DNA from: Pseudomonas simiae
GTDB taxonomy: Bacteria; Pseudomonadota; Gammaproteobacteria; Pseudomonadales; Pseudomonadaceae
Assembly (NCBI RefSeq): GCF_900111895.1
Contig: NZ_FOKB01000013.1
Coordinates: 1 to 64,000, forward strand
Reading direction: 5' to 3'
DNA: 64,000 nucleotides
The notes beneath the pieces were generated by a model. The model ran no database searches. It saw nothing but the letters and a program-made list of their open reading frames with translations, and was not told the DNA's origin. A program made the translations under genes and the position numbers. Of this stretch, positions 1 through 7,695 are shown piece by piece; positions within the stretch are counted from its first letter, which is position 1; each line of letters opens with the position of its first letter.

Positions 1-2700
1 ATGGACACGCGGTACGCCTGGGATGACAACGGGCAGGTCACGGTGTTTAACGCCGACGGAAGCCAGGAAGTCTACGTGCATGACCCGCGGGCGCGGCTGG
101 TGCAGCGCGTGGACCCTGACGGTGCCCAACACTTTAAATCCTACGATGACAAAGGCCGACTGACGGTTGAGCAGGATCCGCTGGGAGCGATCACGGCGTA
201 TCAGTACGACGAAGCCGGGCGTTTGGTGGCGCTGTTTCCGGGGGACGATGAGCCGACGACCTACGAGCATGACAATGGATTCGTACGGGTTGTAAGGCGG
301 GGTCAGGCGGTCTGGAAATACGAGCGTAATGACCAGGGCGACGTGACGCGCAAGACCGATCCTGACGGCAACGCTACTGACTACAGCTACAACAAATATG
401 GGCAACTGGTTGGTGTCTGGTACCCGGATCACAGCTGTCATCGGCTGGTGTGGAATGAGCGTGGGCAGTTGCTTGAGGAGCAGTTGCCGAACGGTGGCGT
501 TAAGCGCTATCGCTATGACGACCTTGGGCGACAGGTTGCCCGTGAAGATGCACAGGGGGCGCTAACCCAGTATCAATGGGACAGCGTAGGTCGGTTGATC
601 CGTGTTGTGCTACCGGGCGGTGCCACACGGGAATACAGCTACAACGCTTACGGAAAAATCACCTCCGAACGCGATGAACTGGGCCACCTCACCCGCTACG
701 AATACGCCGACGGCCTGCACCTGATCAGCCGTCGCATCAACGCTGATGGCACCCAGGTCAAATACCGGTACGACAACGTTAGGTTATTGCTGACCGAGAT
801 CGAAAACGAGGTGGGCGAAACCTACCGACTCCAATACCACAGCAACGGCCTGATCCAACAGGAAACCGGCTTTGATGGCCAGCGCACGGCTTACGCCTAC
901 GACCTCAACGGCAACCTTCAGGAGAAGACCGAACACGGCGATGACGGCAGTCAGCTGGTTACCCGTTACGAGCGCGACTATGCCGGTCGACTCGTAAGAA
1001 AAACCCTGCCCGACGGCAACCAAGTCGATTACGCCTACGACCGCCAAGGCAACCTCTTAAGCGTCGAGGACGGCCACTGGGTGTTGGCCTACGAGTACGA
1101 CAGCCAAAACCGCCTCACCGCCGAGCACCAAGGCTGGGGCACCCTGCGCTACGGCTACGACGCCTGTGACAACCTGCAAACCTTGCGCCTACCGGACAAC
1201 AACCGGGTGACGTTCAATCATGCCAAAGGCGGCCTGCTTGGGAAGGTCGAGGTAAATGGCCAAACGCTCACCGCTCATCTATTCGACACCGGTCGAGAAC
1301 ACCAAAGAGGCCAGGGAAAGCTGCTCAGCAGTTACCAGTACGACACTCAGGGGCGCCTGTTCAACCACGGACTGTGCAACGTCGAAGGTGCCATTTACCA
1401 GCGCCAGTATCACTACGACACATGCGGCAACCTCACCCGGCGCCTAGATACCCGTAAAGGTGAACACCACTACCACTATGACGCACTGAGCCGCCTCATC
1501 CGCGCCGACCACTCCCAAGGTGAGCAGGAACGCTTCGCCCACGACCCCGCCGGCAACCTGCTCATGCAAAACCGCCCCGGCCCCGACATCGTCGCCGGCA
1601 ACCGCCTGATGATCCAAGGTGACCATCACTACGACTACGACGCCTTCGGCAACCTCATCCGCGAACGACGTGGCAAAGGCCACACCCTCGTTACCGAATA
1701 CCGCTACGACTGCCAGCACCGTCTGATCGGCATTAAAAAACCCAATGGCCAGACCGCCAGCTACCGCTATGACCCGTTTGGGCGGCGTATCAGCAAAACC
1801 GTTGACGGCATCACTACGGAGTTTTTCTGGCAGGGCGACACACTCATCGCCGAGCACCACGCGAACCGCCATCGCAGTTACCTCTACGAACCGGACACCT
1901 TTCGCCCGCTGGCCCTGCTGGAAGGCTTCGGCCCAAAGGAAACCAAGGCCTACCACTACCAACTCGACCACCTCGGCACCCCACAGGAACTCACCAACCC
2001 CGACGGCGAAATCGTCTGGTCCGCGCACTACCGTGCTTACGGTGAAATCACCCGCGTCGATATCGGAAAAGTCGACAACCCGCTGCGCTTCCAAGGCCAA
2101 TACTTCGACCAAGAAAGCGGGCTGCACTACAACCGCCATCGCTACTACAATCCGGATATCGGCCGTTACCTGACGCCGGACCCGGTGAAGCTGGCGGGTG
2201 GGATCAACACGTACCAGTACGCGCCCAATCCTACGGGTTGGGTGGACCCCCTTGGGCTAAATGCTAACTGCACTGGCTCAGTAAAGAAAAACCCAACCTG
2301 CGCTGTACCTGTTGAACCTGACGTACCTGATATATCTCGTAAAGGAGCGTTCCGCGAAGCAAAAAGAGACGCCAATATACCGATGGCACAACAACCTGAT
2401 GTAATTACCGCTCCGAGGTCTGGCACAAAAAAACAATACAGCATTGTGAAAATGTCAGATATAAACGGAAAAGCAATTTTAGATAGCTCGGGAAAACCTA
2501 TTCACACGAGGGTCTACCAATATACGAGGGCTGATGGATCCAAAGTGTTAATACAAGACCATTCAGCCGGGCATAAATTCGGCGCTCCAAACGGAGCTGG
2601 CAATCAAGGCGCTCACTTCAATCTGCGTCCATTTGAGACACCGCGAACCGGCAGTGTTCCGGGAACAAAAGACCATTACGTATTCAAGGATAAAAAATGA
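1..2700 (+). CDS. Rhs/YD-repeat polymorphic toxin, C-terminal part with HNH/Endo VII-like tip (5' end outside window)
   Basis: The frame is open from the first base, so this is probably the 3' part of a longer Rhs gene even though base 1 happens to be an ATG. Residues 1-750 are a long run of YD repeats (patterns such as YDxxGR and YDxxGNL), the shell that encloses the toxin in this family. The core ends with the Rhs hyperconserved boundary, here ending in VDPLGL near residue 755. The last ~145 residues form a different domain: a segment with SRKGAFREAKRDANIP, then HSAGHKFG and GAHFNLRP, which resembles HNH/endonuclease VII superfamily toxin tips with conserved His residues. Delivery by a type VI or other secretion system is the family rule; no VgrG or chaperone gene is in view. 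Base composition drops sharply after the DPLGL boundary, the usual sign of tip exchange. The nuclease call for the tip is inference from motif layout. Confidence 0.88.
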   Translation: MDTRYAWDDNGQVTVFNADGSQEVYVHDPRARLVQRVDPDGAQHFKSYDDKGRLTVEQDPLGAITAYQYDEAGRLVALFPGDDEPTTYEHDNGFVRVVRRGQAVWKYERNDQGDVTRKTDPDGNATDYSYNKYGQLVGVWYPDHSCHRLVWNERGQLLEEQLPNGGVKRYRYDDLGRQVAREDAQGALTQYQWDSVGRLIRVVLPGGATREYSYNAYGKITSERDELGHLTRYEYADGLHLISRRINADGTQVKYRYDNVRLLLTEIENEVGETYRLQYHSNGLIQQETGFDGQRTAYAYDLNGNLQEKTEHGDDGSQLVTRYERDYAGRLVRKTLPDGNQVDYAYDRQGNLLSVEDGHWVLAYEYDSQNRLTAEHQGWGTLRYGYDACDNLQTLRLPDNNRVTFNHAKGGLLGKVEVNGQTLTAHLFDTGREHQRGQGKLLSSYQYDTQGRLFNHGLCNVEGAIYQRQYHYDTCGNLTRRLDTRKGEHHYHYDALSRLIRADHSQGEQERFAHDPAGNLLMQNRPGPDIVAGNRLMIQGDHHYDYDAFGNLIRERRGKGHTLVTEYRYDCQHRLIGIKKPNGQTASYRYDPFGRRISKTVDGITTEFFWQGDTLIAEHHANRHRSYLYEPDTFRPLALLEGFGPKETKAYHYQLDHLGTPQELTNPDGEIVWSAHYRAYGEITRVDIGKVDNPLRFQGQYFDQESGLHYNRHRYYNPDIGRYLTPDPVKLAGGINTYQYAPNPTGWVDPLGLNANCTGSVKKNPTCAVPVEPDVPDISRKGAFREAKRDANIPMAQQPDVITAPRSGTKKQYSIVKMSDINGKAILDSSGKPIHTRVYQYTRADGSKVLIQDHSAGHKFGAPNGAGNQGAHFNLRPFETPRTGSVPGTKDHYVFKDKK

Positions 2701-3122
2701 AACACTGGAACGATCTTGACGGGAGTATATTTTTTAACAAAGTGTTCAGCCAACCGATTGAAATCGGCAAAGCTTACATTCATTCACTGGGCATAGAAAA
2801 TGACCAACCCTCTTTTGGAATAGGTTTTGACATACCAGACTTCCCTGATGTGTTGCCTGAAAAATGGAAGAACAAAGGATATAACACGTGCAGAATTGCA
2901 CTAAGCTGCTCCGAGGTTAGCAACTTAAAAATAGTAAACCTCCCGCACAGGGACATATTTATAATAAATATAAAGCGAGAAAACGGGTACTTCTTGCTCA
3001 CCGCAAACTCAAAAAATGCTTCTATTGAACTCACAGCCAAGTGGCTTTCCATGGAAGGGCCGACAGTGTATATAAATAACCCCGAACCAAGAGACTATAA
3101 CTGGGCAGACAATACTCTATAA
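2697..3122 (+). CDS. Probable immunity protein (Imm50-like) for the Rhs toxin
   Basis: A 141-residue soluble acidic protein whose ATG overlaps the TGA of the rhs gene (ATGA), so the two are translationally coupled. It is AT-rich like the toxin tip and unlike the following gene. The beta-rich pattern, an early W-x-x-L-x-G-S segment and a central P-x-x-W motif (LPEKW) are reminiscent of the Imm50 family. Position directly behind a variable Rhs tip is the strongest evidence for an immunity role: it should bind and block the cognate toxin domain in the cytoplasm. Family assignment is from memory of the pattern and is less certain than the role. Confidence 0.72.
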   Translation: MKHWNDLDGSIFFNKVFSQPIEIGKAYIHSLGIENDQPSFGIGFDIPDFPDVLPEKWKNKGYNTCRIALSCSEVSNLKIVNLPHRDIFIINIKRENGYFLLTANSKNASIELTAKWLSMEGPTVYINNPEPRDYNWADNTL

Positions 3123-3245
3123 AAATCAAAAACGTGAATTACGCAACCGGTCCTATGAACGCTATAGCGAACGCCAATTCGCCCACCCGACCAACCCCAC
3201 CTAAACTCTCTCCATGCCATTTCAACGGACAGAGGATTCACCACC

Positions 3246-3608
3246 ATGGGCAAACGTCACCCCAACCTTCCCGCCTGGCAATGGCGTAACTACCCGCAGA
3301 ACCATCAGCACCCGACCAATCTGGCGTTGCACCTGATTGCCGTGCCGCTGTTCATCATCGGGTTTCTGTTGATCGTGTCCGGGGTTTTCAGCCTGAGTCT
3401 GGCCAGTTTCGCCGTGGGTGTGGTCGGGATCCTGGCCGGTTTGGCGTTGCAGCGTCATGGCCATAGCCTGGAAGCCGAGGCCAGTGAGCCGTTCAGTGAT
3501 CGTAAAGATGCGGTGCAGCGACTGGTGGTCGAGCAGTTCGTGACCTTTCCGCGTTTTGTCCTAAGTGGTGGCTGGTGGCGCGCCTGGCGACAACGCCACC
3601 GGCATTGA
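3246..3608 (+). CDS. Mpo1-like / DUF962 family membrane protein
   Basis: 120 residues. The N-terminal NHQHPTNLALHLI segment carries the spaced His residues typical of DUF962/Mpo1-like proteins, followed by two hydrophobic helices at about residues 30-70 and another conserved His segment (QRHGHSLE). The yeast member Mpo1 is an iron-dependent dioxygenase acting on 2-hydroxy fatty acids; whether the bacterial short form does the same is unknown. An AGAGGATTCACC ribosome-binding region precedes the ATG. The gene ends only 2 bases before the end of the convergent thioesterase gene. Confidence 0.75.
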   Translation: MGKRHPNLPAWQWRNYPQNHQHPTNLALHLIAVPLFIIGFLLIVSGVFSLSLASFAVGVVGILAGLALQRHGHSLEAEASEPFSDRKDAVQRLVVEQFVTFPRFVLSGGWWRAWRQRHRH

Positions 3609-3610
3609 GG

Positions 3611-4408
3611 TCAGGCAAAGACCACTACGGTCTGGCGGCTGATGGCGATCAACTCGCCGCTCGGGCTCCAAAGGGCGGCGGCGGCGTGGCCGTAGCCGTC
3701 GCGGGCGTGCTCGATGGTGACGTGGTACTGGCACCAATTGAGGGTCGTCAGATCCTGCAAGGGCTGGATAAATTCGATGGTCCAAGTCAGGGTGCTGCCG
3801 GGTGCCGGCTTTTTCAGGTGCGGCAGCAAAGCCGGAGGCCAGGCATCGACCAGGGCGAGGATATGCGCTTCAGTCAGTGGCTCTTCTTTGATATCTCCGC
3901 GTAAGCGAACCCAACCGCCCATGTCACGGGATTTATTGCCGGTGAAGGGTAAGCCGCCGACACTCCAGCGCATCGCCAGGTGGCGCATGAATTCGGGGGT
4001 GACGCCCTTGATGTAGGGCAGCTCCTGGCATTCATCCCAATGTTTGAACACCGGTGGCGCTGCGCTCTCGACAGCAATTTCCGACTCACGGGACGCACCG
4101 AAACTGGCCTGTACCAATGTCGCCACTTCACCGTTCTGCACCACACGGCCAAGCAATTGGCTGACGGCCTTGCCTTCGCGCAACACTTCGACTTGGTAAC
4201 TGGCAGGAACGTCCGGCGCTACAGGGCCGACAAAGGTGATGGCCAGCGACCGTAGCGGACGCTCGGCGGGCACCTGGGCACGCAGCGCTTCGTATTGCAA
4301 TGCGGCCACCAGGCCACCAAAGGTCGCGCGGCCCTGGGCCCATTCGGCAGGGATAATGACATCCAGCGGGTTGCTGCGGGCAGCGTCGAGTAAATCACTA
4401 AAGCGCAT
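3611..4408 (-). CDS. Acyl-CoA thioesterase family protein (double hotdog, TesB-like)
   Basis: 265 residues with the tandem hotdog layout of the 4HBT_3/TesB-like family. The first hotdog has ATFGGLVAALQ near residue 28, matching the substrate-entry helix, and the second has ALVDAWPPALLPHLKKPA near residue 185, where the family's catalytic Asp region lies. Such proteins hydrolyse acyl-CoA thioesters in the cytoplasm; the natural substrate cannot be told from the sequence. Convergent with the DUF962 gene and upstream of nothing obviously related. Confidence 0.8.
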   Translation of the reverse strand: MRFSDLLDAARSNPLDVIIPAEWAQGRATFGGLVAALQYEALRAQVPAERPLRSLAITFVGPVAPDVPASYQVEVLREGKAVSQLLGRVVQNGEVATLVQASFGASRESEIAVESAAPPVFKHWDECQELPYIKGVTPEFMRHLAMRWSVGGLPFTGNKSRDMGGWVRLRGDIKEEPLTEAHILALVDAWPPALLPHLKKPAPGSTLTWTIEFIQPLQDLTTLNWCQYHVTIEHARDGYGHAAAALWSPSGELIAISRQTVVVFA

Positions 4409-4498
4409 GGCGGTCTCACATCAACAGGAACAGATGAGCGATCTTAACCATCGGGCTAGCCAGGTACAGCGCCTATTCCGGCCAAAAGCCGGACCGGT

Positions 4499-5260
4499 TC
4501 AGAAACAATCGGCGCTGAGTTTTTCCAGCACGCGGTCCGCCTGCCCTTCAGCCTTGGCCATGGTGCGCTGCCACACCGCAACACAAGGTCGCAAGTCCAC
4601 CTGCTGCTCAGCCTGGGCCAGCCATTGCCAGCAATCATGCCAATCCCCTAAAGCGCCCTGCGCGTTTTTCAGACGTGACATCGCGTTGGCAGGCAACTTA
4701 TCCAATTCGGGATAGGCTTCGGCGGCATAGCGCACCCGCTTGATCAACAACCGCAGGCGGTGCCGGTCATGGTCAGGGTCTTTCAAGGCCTTACCGAGTT
4801 GCTGCCATTGCTTGGCCAGACGTTTTTCAATGCGCGGGCGCAGGCCTTTGAGCAATTTCTGATGTTCAGAAGCACGGATAAAACGCGGAAAGGCATCCAG
4901 GATCAGCAGCAAATGCGCAAGCTCAGGGCTTTTCGCCACCTGGCGATAGGCCTCAGGTTGCAGACGCAAGCGTCGGTTGGCGGCCTCGTGATGACCGTGT
5001 TGGTGCAAATACGCCGCCAGCACCTCGCGGTCGCGTAGCGGCGTCTTCAGTTGGCCGACGGTGCTGGCGGCCATCTCAAGCTGTTCCACCCCCGGCAACC
5101 CGCGCAAGGGGCGCAACAGGCTGCGCAGACGCCGCACGGTGGTGCGCAGGTCATGCAGGGCTTCATCGTCGGTAACGGCGGCGAGGCGAGCCTGGCAGCT
5201 CAGTAACCCTACTTCCAGGCCAATGACCTGAGCGACTAACTGATCGACCAAAGCTGACAT
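4499..5260 (-). CDS. CHAD domain-containing protein
   Basis: 253 residues, almost entirely helical and rich in Arg, Lys and His. It shows the conserved CHAD signatures: HDLRTTVRRLRSLLRPLRG near residue 35-55, a second block DRHRLRLLIKRVRYAAEAY near residue 165-185, and ALGDWHDC soon after. CHAD domains bind inorganic polyphosphate through these basic helices and are often found on polyphosphate granules. This is a stand-alone CHAD protein with no CYTH triphosphatase domain. A strong ribosome-binding site (GAGGGCAGG) lies just before the ATG. Confidence 0.85.
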   Translation of the reverse strand: MSALVDQLVAQVIGLEVGLLSCQARLAAVTDDEALHDLRTTVRRLRSLLRPLRGLPGVEQLEMAASTVGQLKTPLRDREVLAAYLHQHGHHEAANRRLRLQPEAYRQVAKSPELAHLLLILDAFPRFIRASEHQKLLKGLRPRIEKRLAKQWQQLGKALKDPDHDRHRLRLLIKRVRYAAEAYPELDKLPANAMSRLKNAQGALGDWHDCWQWLAQAEQQVDLRPCVAVWQRTMAKAEGQADRVLEKLSADCF

Positions 5261-5304
5261 CCTGCCCTCACTTCCAGATGAAAAGTCCTACTCGCTGCTG
5301 CAGG

Positions 5305-5583
5305 TCAACGCCCGGCGCGAGACTCACGAATATAGAACCGCGCTTTCTCGGCCTTGTTGGAGCAGCCTTCAAACGCTTCAAATTGTTGCTGGGTCTTGGC
5401 GCCCGTCAATAACGATAGCGCTTTAGAGTAGCTCACCGTGCCAGCAAAGCCTTCAGCCTTGGCAAGATCCAGCTCTTTCCAGGCAGCGTCCAATTGGCTG
5501 CCGCAGCTGTCGCGGTATGCGGTCTTACCGGCACAACCGGCCAGGGCCAGCATGATCACAGGTACACACATCCAGGCTTTCAT
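5305..5583 (-). CDS. Small lipoprotein of unknown function
   Basis: 92 residues. A short signal peptide ends in a lipobox (LALAGC), predicting lipid attachment at the Cys and anchoring in the outer or inner membrane. The mature part is helical and has two further Cys (near residues 30 and 73 of the precursor) that could form a disulfide. I chose the ATG at 5583 because a GAGGTG ribosome-binding site sits 6 bases upstream; the GTG at 5592 lies inside that site. No named family recognised; similar small lipoproteins are common in Pseudomonas. Confidence 0.7.
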   Translation of the reverse strand: MKAWMCVPVIMLALAGCAGKTAYRDSCGSQLDAAWKELDLAKAEGFAGTVSYSKALSLLTGAKTQQQFEAFEGCSNKAEKARFYIRESRAGR

Positions 5584-5799
5584 TGATGACACCTCAAATA
5601 GAAAAAACAGTCGTACGTTGTAGACGTTGCCTACATGGAAAAGTGCCTGTCCCTAGCCTGAAATCGATAGTACCTACATACCAGAGCATACCCGAGCACC
5701 GTGGCTATTCTGGAAAAATATCGCAGGTCGCCTGCGAAGATTGAAGCCGCCCCCTCAATGGGTGCATTGTGGGACCCTGCCTTGGGGAGGACATGGACC

Positions 5800-6837
5800 A
5801 TGAAAAAACGTGTTGCCTTGGTGCTGGGCTCCGGCGGGGCTCGTGGTTACGCCCACATCGGCGTGATCGAAGAGATCGAACGGCGCGGCTATGACATCGC
5901 CTGTATCGCCGGGTGCTCCATGGGGGCCGTCGTGGGCGGGATCTACGCCGCCGGCAAGCTGGATGACTATCGGAACTGGATTGAAAGCCTCGATTATCTC
6001 GACGTACTGCGCCTGGTGGACGTGAGTTTTCGCCTGGGCGCGATTCGCGGTGAGAAGGTCTTCGGCCAGATCCGCAAGATCGTCGGCGAGATCAATATCG
6101 AAGAACTGCGCATCCCCTACACCGCCGTCGCCACCGACCTGACCAACCAGCAGGAAATCTGGTTCCAGGAAGGCTGCCTGCACCAGGCCATGCGCGCCTC
6201 GGCGGCGATTCCCAGCCTGTTCACCCCGGTGATGCAGGGCAACCGCATGCTGGTGGACGGCGGCCTGCTCAACCCACTGCCCATCGTGCCGGTGGTGTCG
6301 AGCCATTGCGACTTGATCATCGCGGTCAACCTCAACGCCACCAACCAGAAGCACTACCAATTGCCAGTGATCCAGCGCCCGCCCGCCTTCAAGAGTCGCT
6401 TCAACAACCTGGCGAAATCACTCGGTTCGCACTTGCCGTTCCGGCGCAAGCAGGCCGAACAATTGATGAAGCTGGAGCAAGAGGCATTGGAAGCGCAGGC
6501 GGCGGAGATCAACCCTTGGCTGGACTCCGCCGAGCCGGAATCCCAGCAACCCGCCGCCGCACCGGAAAAACCCGGCGCACCAAAGTCAGCGACCGGGTCA
6601 TTTATCATCGATAACGTCGGCCCGGCGTCGCTCCTCGACTTGATCAACCAGAGCTTCGAGGTGATGCAGACGTCGCTGGCGCAGTACAAGATTGCTGGCT
6701 ACCCGCCTGACGTGTTGATCAACGTGCCGAAGCGGGTGTGTCGGTTTTTCGAGTTTTACAAGGCGCCGGAGCTGATCGCACTGGGTCGGGAGATTGCCAG
6801 CGATACGTTGGATCGGTATGAGAGTGAGCAGAGTTGA
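5800..6837 (+). CDS. Patatin-like phospholipase (RssA-type)
   Basis: 345 residues from the ATG at 5800, which has a GGGGAGG ribosome-binding site 9 bases upstream; a longer in-frame GTG start at 5701 lacks such support. The patatin fold is clear: an oxyanion-hole motif GSGGARG near residue 10, the nucleophile elbow GCSMG (Ser) near residue 40, and the catalytic Asp in VDGGLLNPLP near residue 150. The C-terminal third carries a Pro/Ala-rich linker and then a second conserved block, an architecture common in Pseudomonas RssA-like proteins. It is predicted to be a cytoplasmic Ser-Asp dyad lipase or acyl hydrolase. No signal peptide. Confidence 0.88.
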   Translation: MKKRVALVLGSGGARGYAHIGVIEEIERRGYDIACIAGCSMGAVVGGIYAAGKLDDYRNWIESLDYLDVLRLVDVSFRLGAIRGEKVFGQIRKIVGEINIEELRIPYTAVATDLTNQQEIWFQEGCLHQAMRASAAIPSLFTPVMQGNRMLVDGGLLNPLPIVPVVSSHCDLIIAVNLNATNQKHYQLPVIQRPPAFKSRFNNLAKSLGSHLPFRRKQAEQLMKLEQEALEAQAAEINPWLDSAEPESQQPAAAPEKPGAPKSATGSFIIDNVGPASLLDLINQSFEVMQTSLAQYKIAGYPPDVLINVPKRVCRFFEFYKAPELIALGREIASDTLDRYESEQS

Positions 6838-6857
6838 AACCTGTGGTGCTGCTGATA

Positions 6858-6949
6858 GCCTCTTCGCGAGCAAGCCCGCTCCCACATTCGACCGCATTTC
6901 AAAGGCGGAACTCGTTCAAGTGTGGGGGCGGGCTTGCTCGCGAAGAGGC
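6858..6949. repeat. REP-type inverted pair (REPIN)
   Basis: Two 29-base arms (6858-6886 and 6921-6949) are inverted copies with one mismatch and contain the core GCGGGCTTGCTCGCG. The pair lies between the convergent patatin and kdpE genes and could also act as a transcription barrier. Confidence 0.9.
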
Positions 6950-6968
6950 CCTGCCAGACGCCAAAAAT

Positions 6969-7658
6969 CTAGCCACTCAGCAACCGATAACCCACCCCCG
7001 CCTCAGTCACGATAAACCGTGGCTGTGTAGGATCATCCGCCAACTTCTGCCGCAGATGCCCCACCACGATCCGCAGATAGTGGCTGTCTTCGGTATGGGT
7101 CGGCCCCCAGATATCTTTGAGCAATTGCTGCTGGGTAATCACCCGCCCCGGATGCCGCGCCAATTGGGCCAGCACCGCGTATTCCTTGCGGGTCAGCGCC
7201 ACTTCGGCACCGTCCAGGAGCACACGGCGATAGGCCAGATCCACGGTCAGCGGACCAAAACGCAAGGCCGCTTCCTGGGCTTCCCCCGCTGGAGCCTGAC
7301 GCAGCAGCGCGCGCACCCGGGCGAGAAACTCCTGGATGCCAAAGGGTTTGGTCACGTAATCATTGGCTCCGCCGTCAAGCGCCTCGACCTTTTGCCCTTC
7401 ACTGGCCCGCACCGACAGCACCAACACCGGCACCGTCGACCACTCGCGAAACTCGCGCAGCACCTGCTGCCCGTCCATGTCCGGCAGGCCAAGGTCGAGC
7501 ACGAGCAAGTCCGGCTTGCTCAGCGCCGCCTGGGCCAGACCTTCGTTGCCGGTGCCGGCCTCTATCACTTTGTAGCCCTGGGAGGCCAGGCTGATGCGCA
7601 GGAATTTGCGGATCTGCGGCTCGTCATCAATGACCAAAATCGTCGCGGTCTGGCTCAT
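6969..7658 (-). CDS. kdpE: Response regulator KdpE
   Basis: 229 residues, OmpR/PhoB type. The receiver domain (residues 1-115) has the acidic pair DDE at 11-13, the phosphoacceptor Asp55 in LLVLDLGLPD, and the conserved Lys in VTKPFG. The winged-helix DNA-binding domain follows (residues 135-229), ending in the typical GVGYRL segment. It activates kdpFABC when phosphorylated by KdpD under potassium limitation or osmotic stress. It follows kdpD by 37 bases on the same strand. Confidence 0.97.
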   Translation of the reverse strand: MSQTATILVIDDEPQIRKFLRISLASQGYKVIEAGTGNEGLAQAALSKPDLLVLDLGLPDMDGQQVLREFREWSTVPVLVLSVRASEGQKVEALDGGANDYVTKPFGIQEFLARVRALLRQAPAGEAQEAALRFGPLTVDLAYRRVLLDGAEVALTRKEYAVLAQLARHPGRVITQQQLLKDIWGPTHTEDSHYLRIVVGHLRQKLADDPTQPRFIVTEAGVGYRLLSG

Positions 7659-7695
7659 GGTGTCCCATCAAAATCCGTGAAGAAAACAGGGTAGC

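Noticed and set aside
3155..3245. A short ATG-started frame between the immunity gene and the DUF962 gene
   Set aside because: It is out of frame with the next gene, has no ribosome-binding site and no family pattern.
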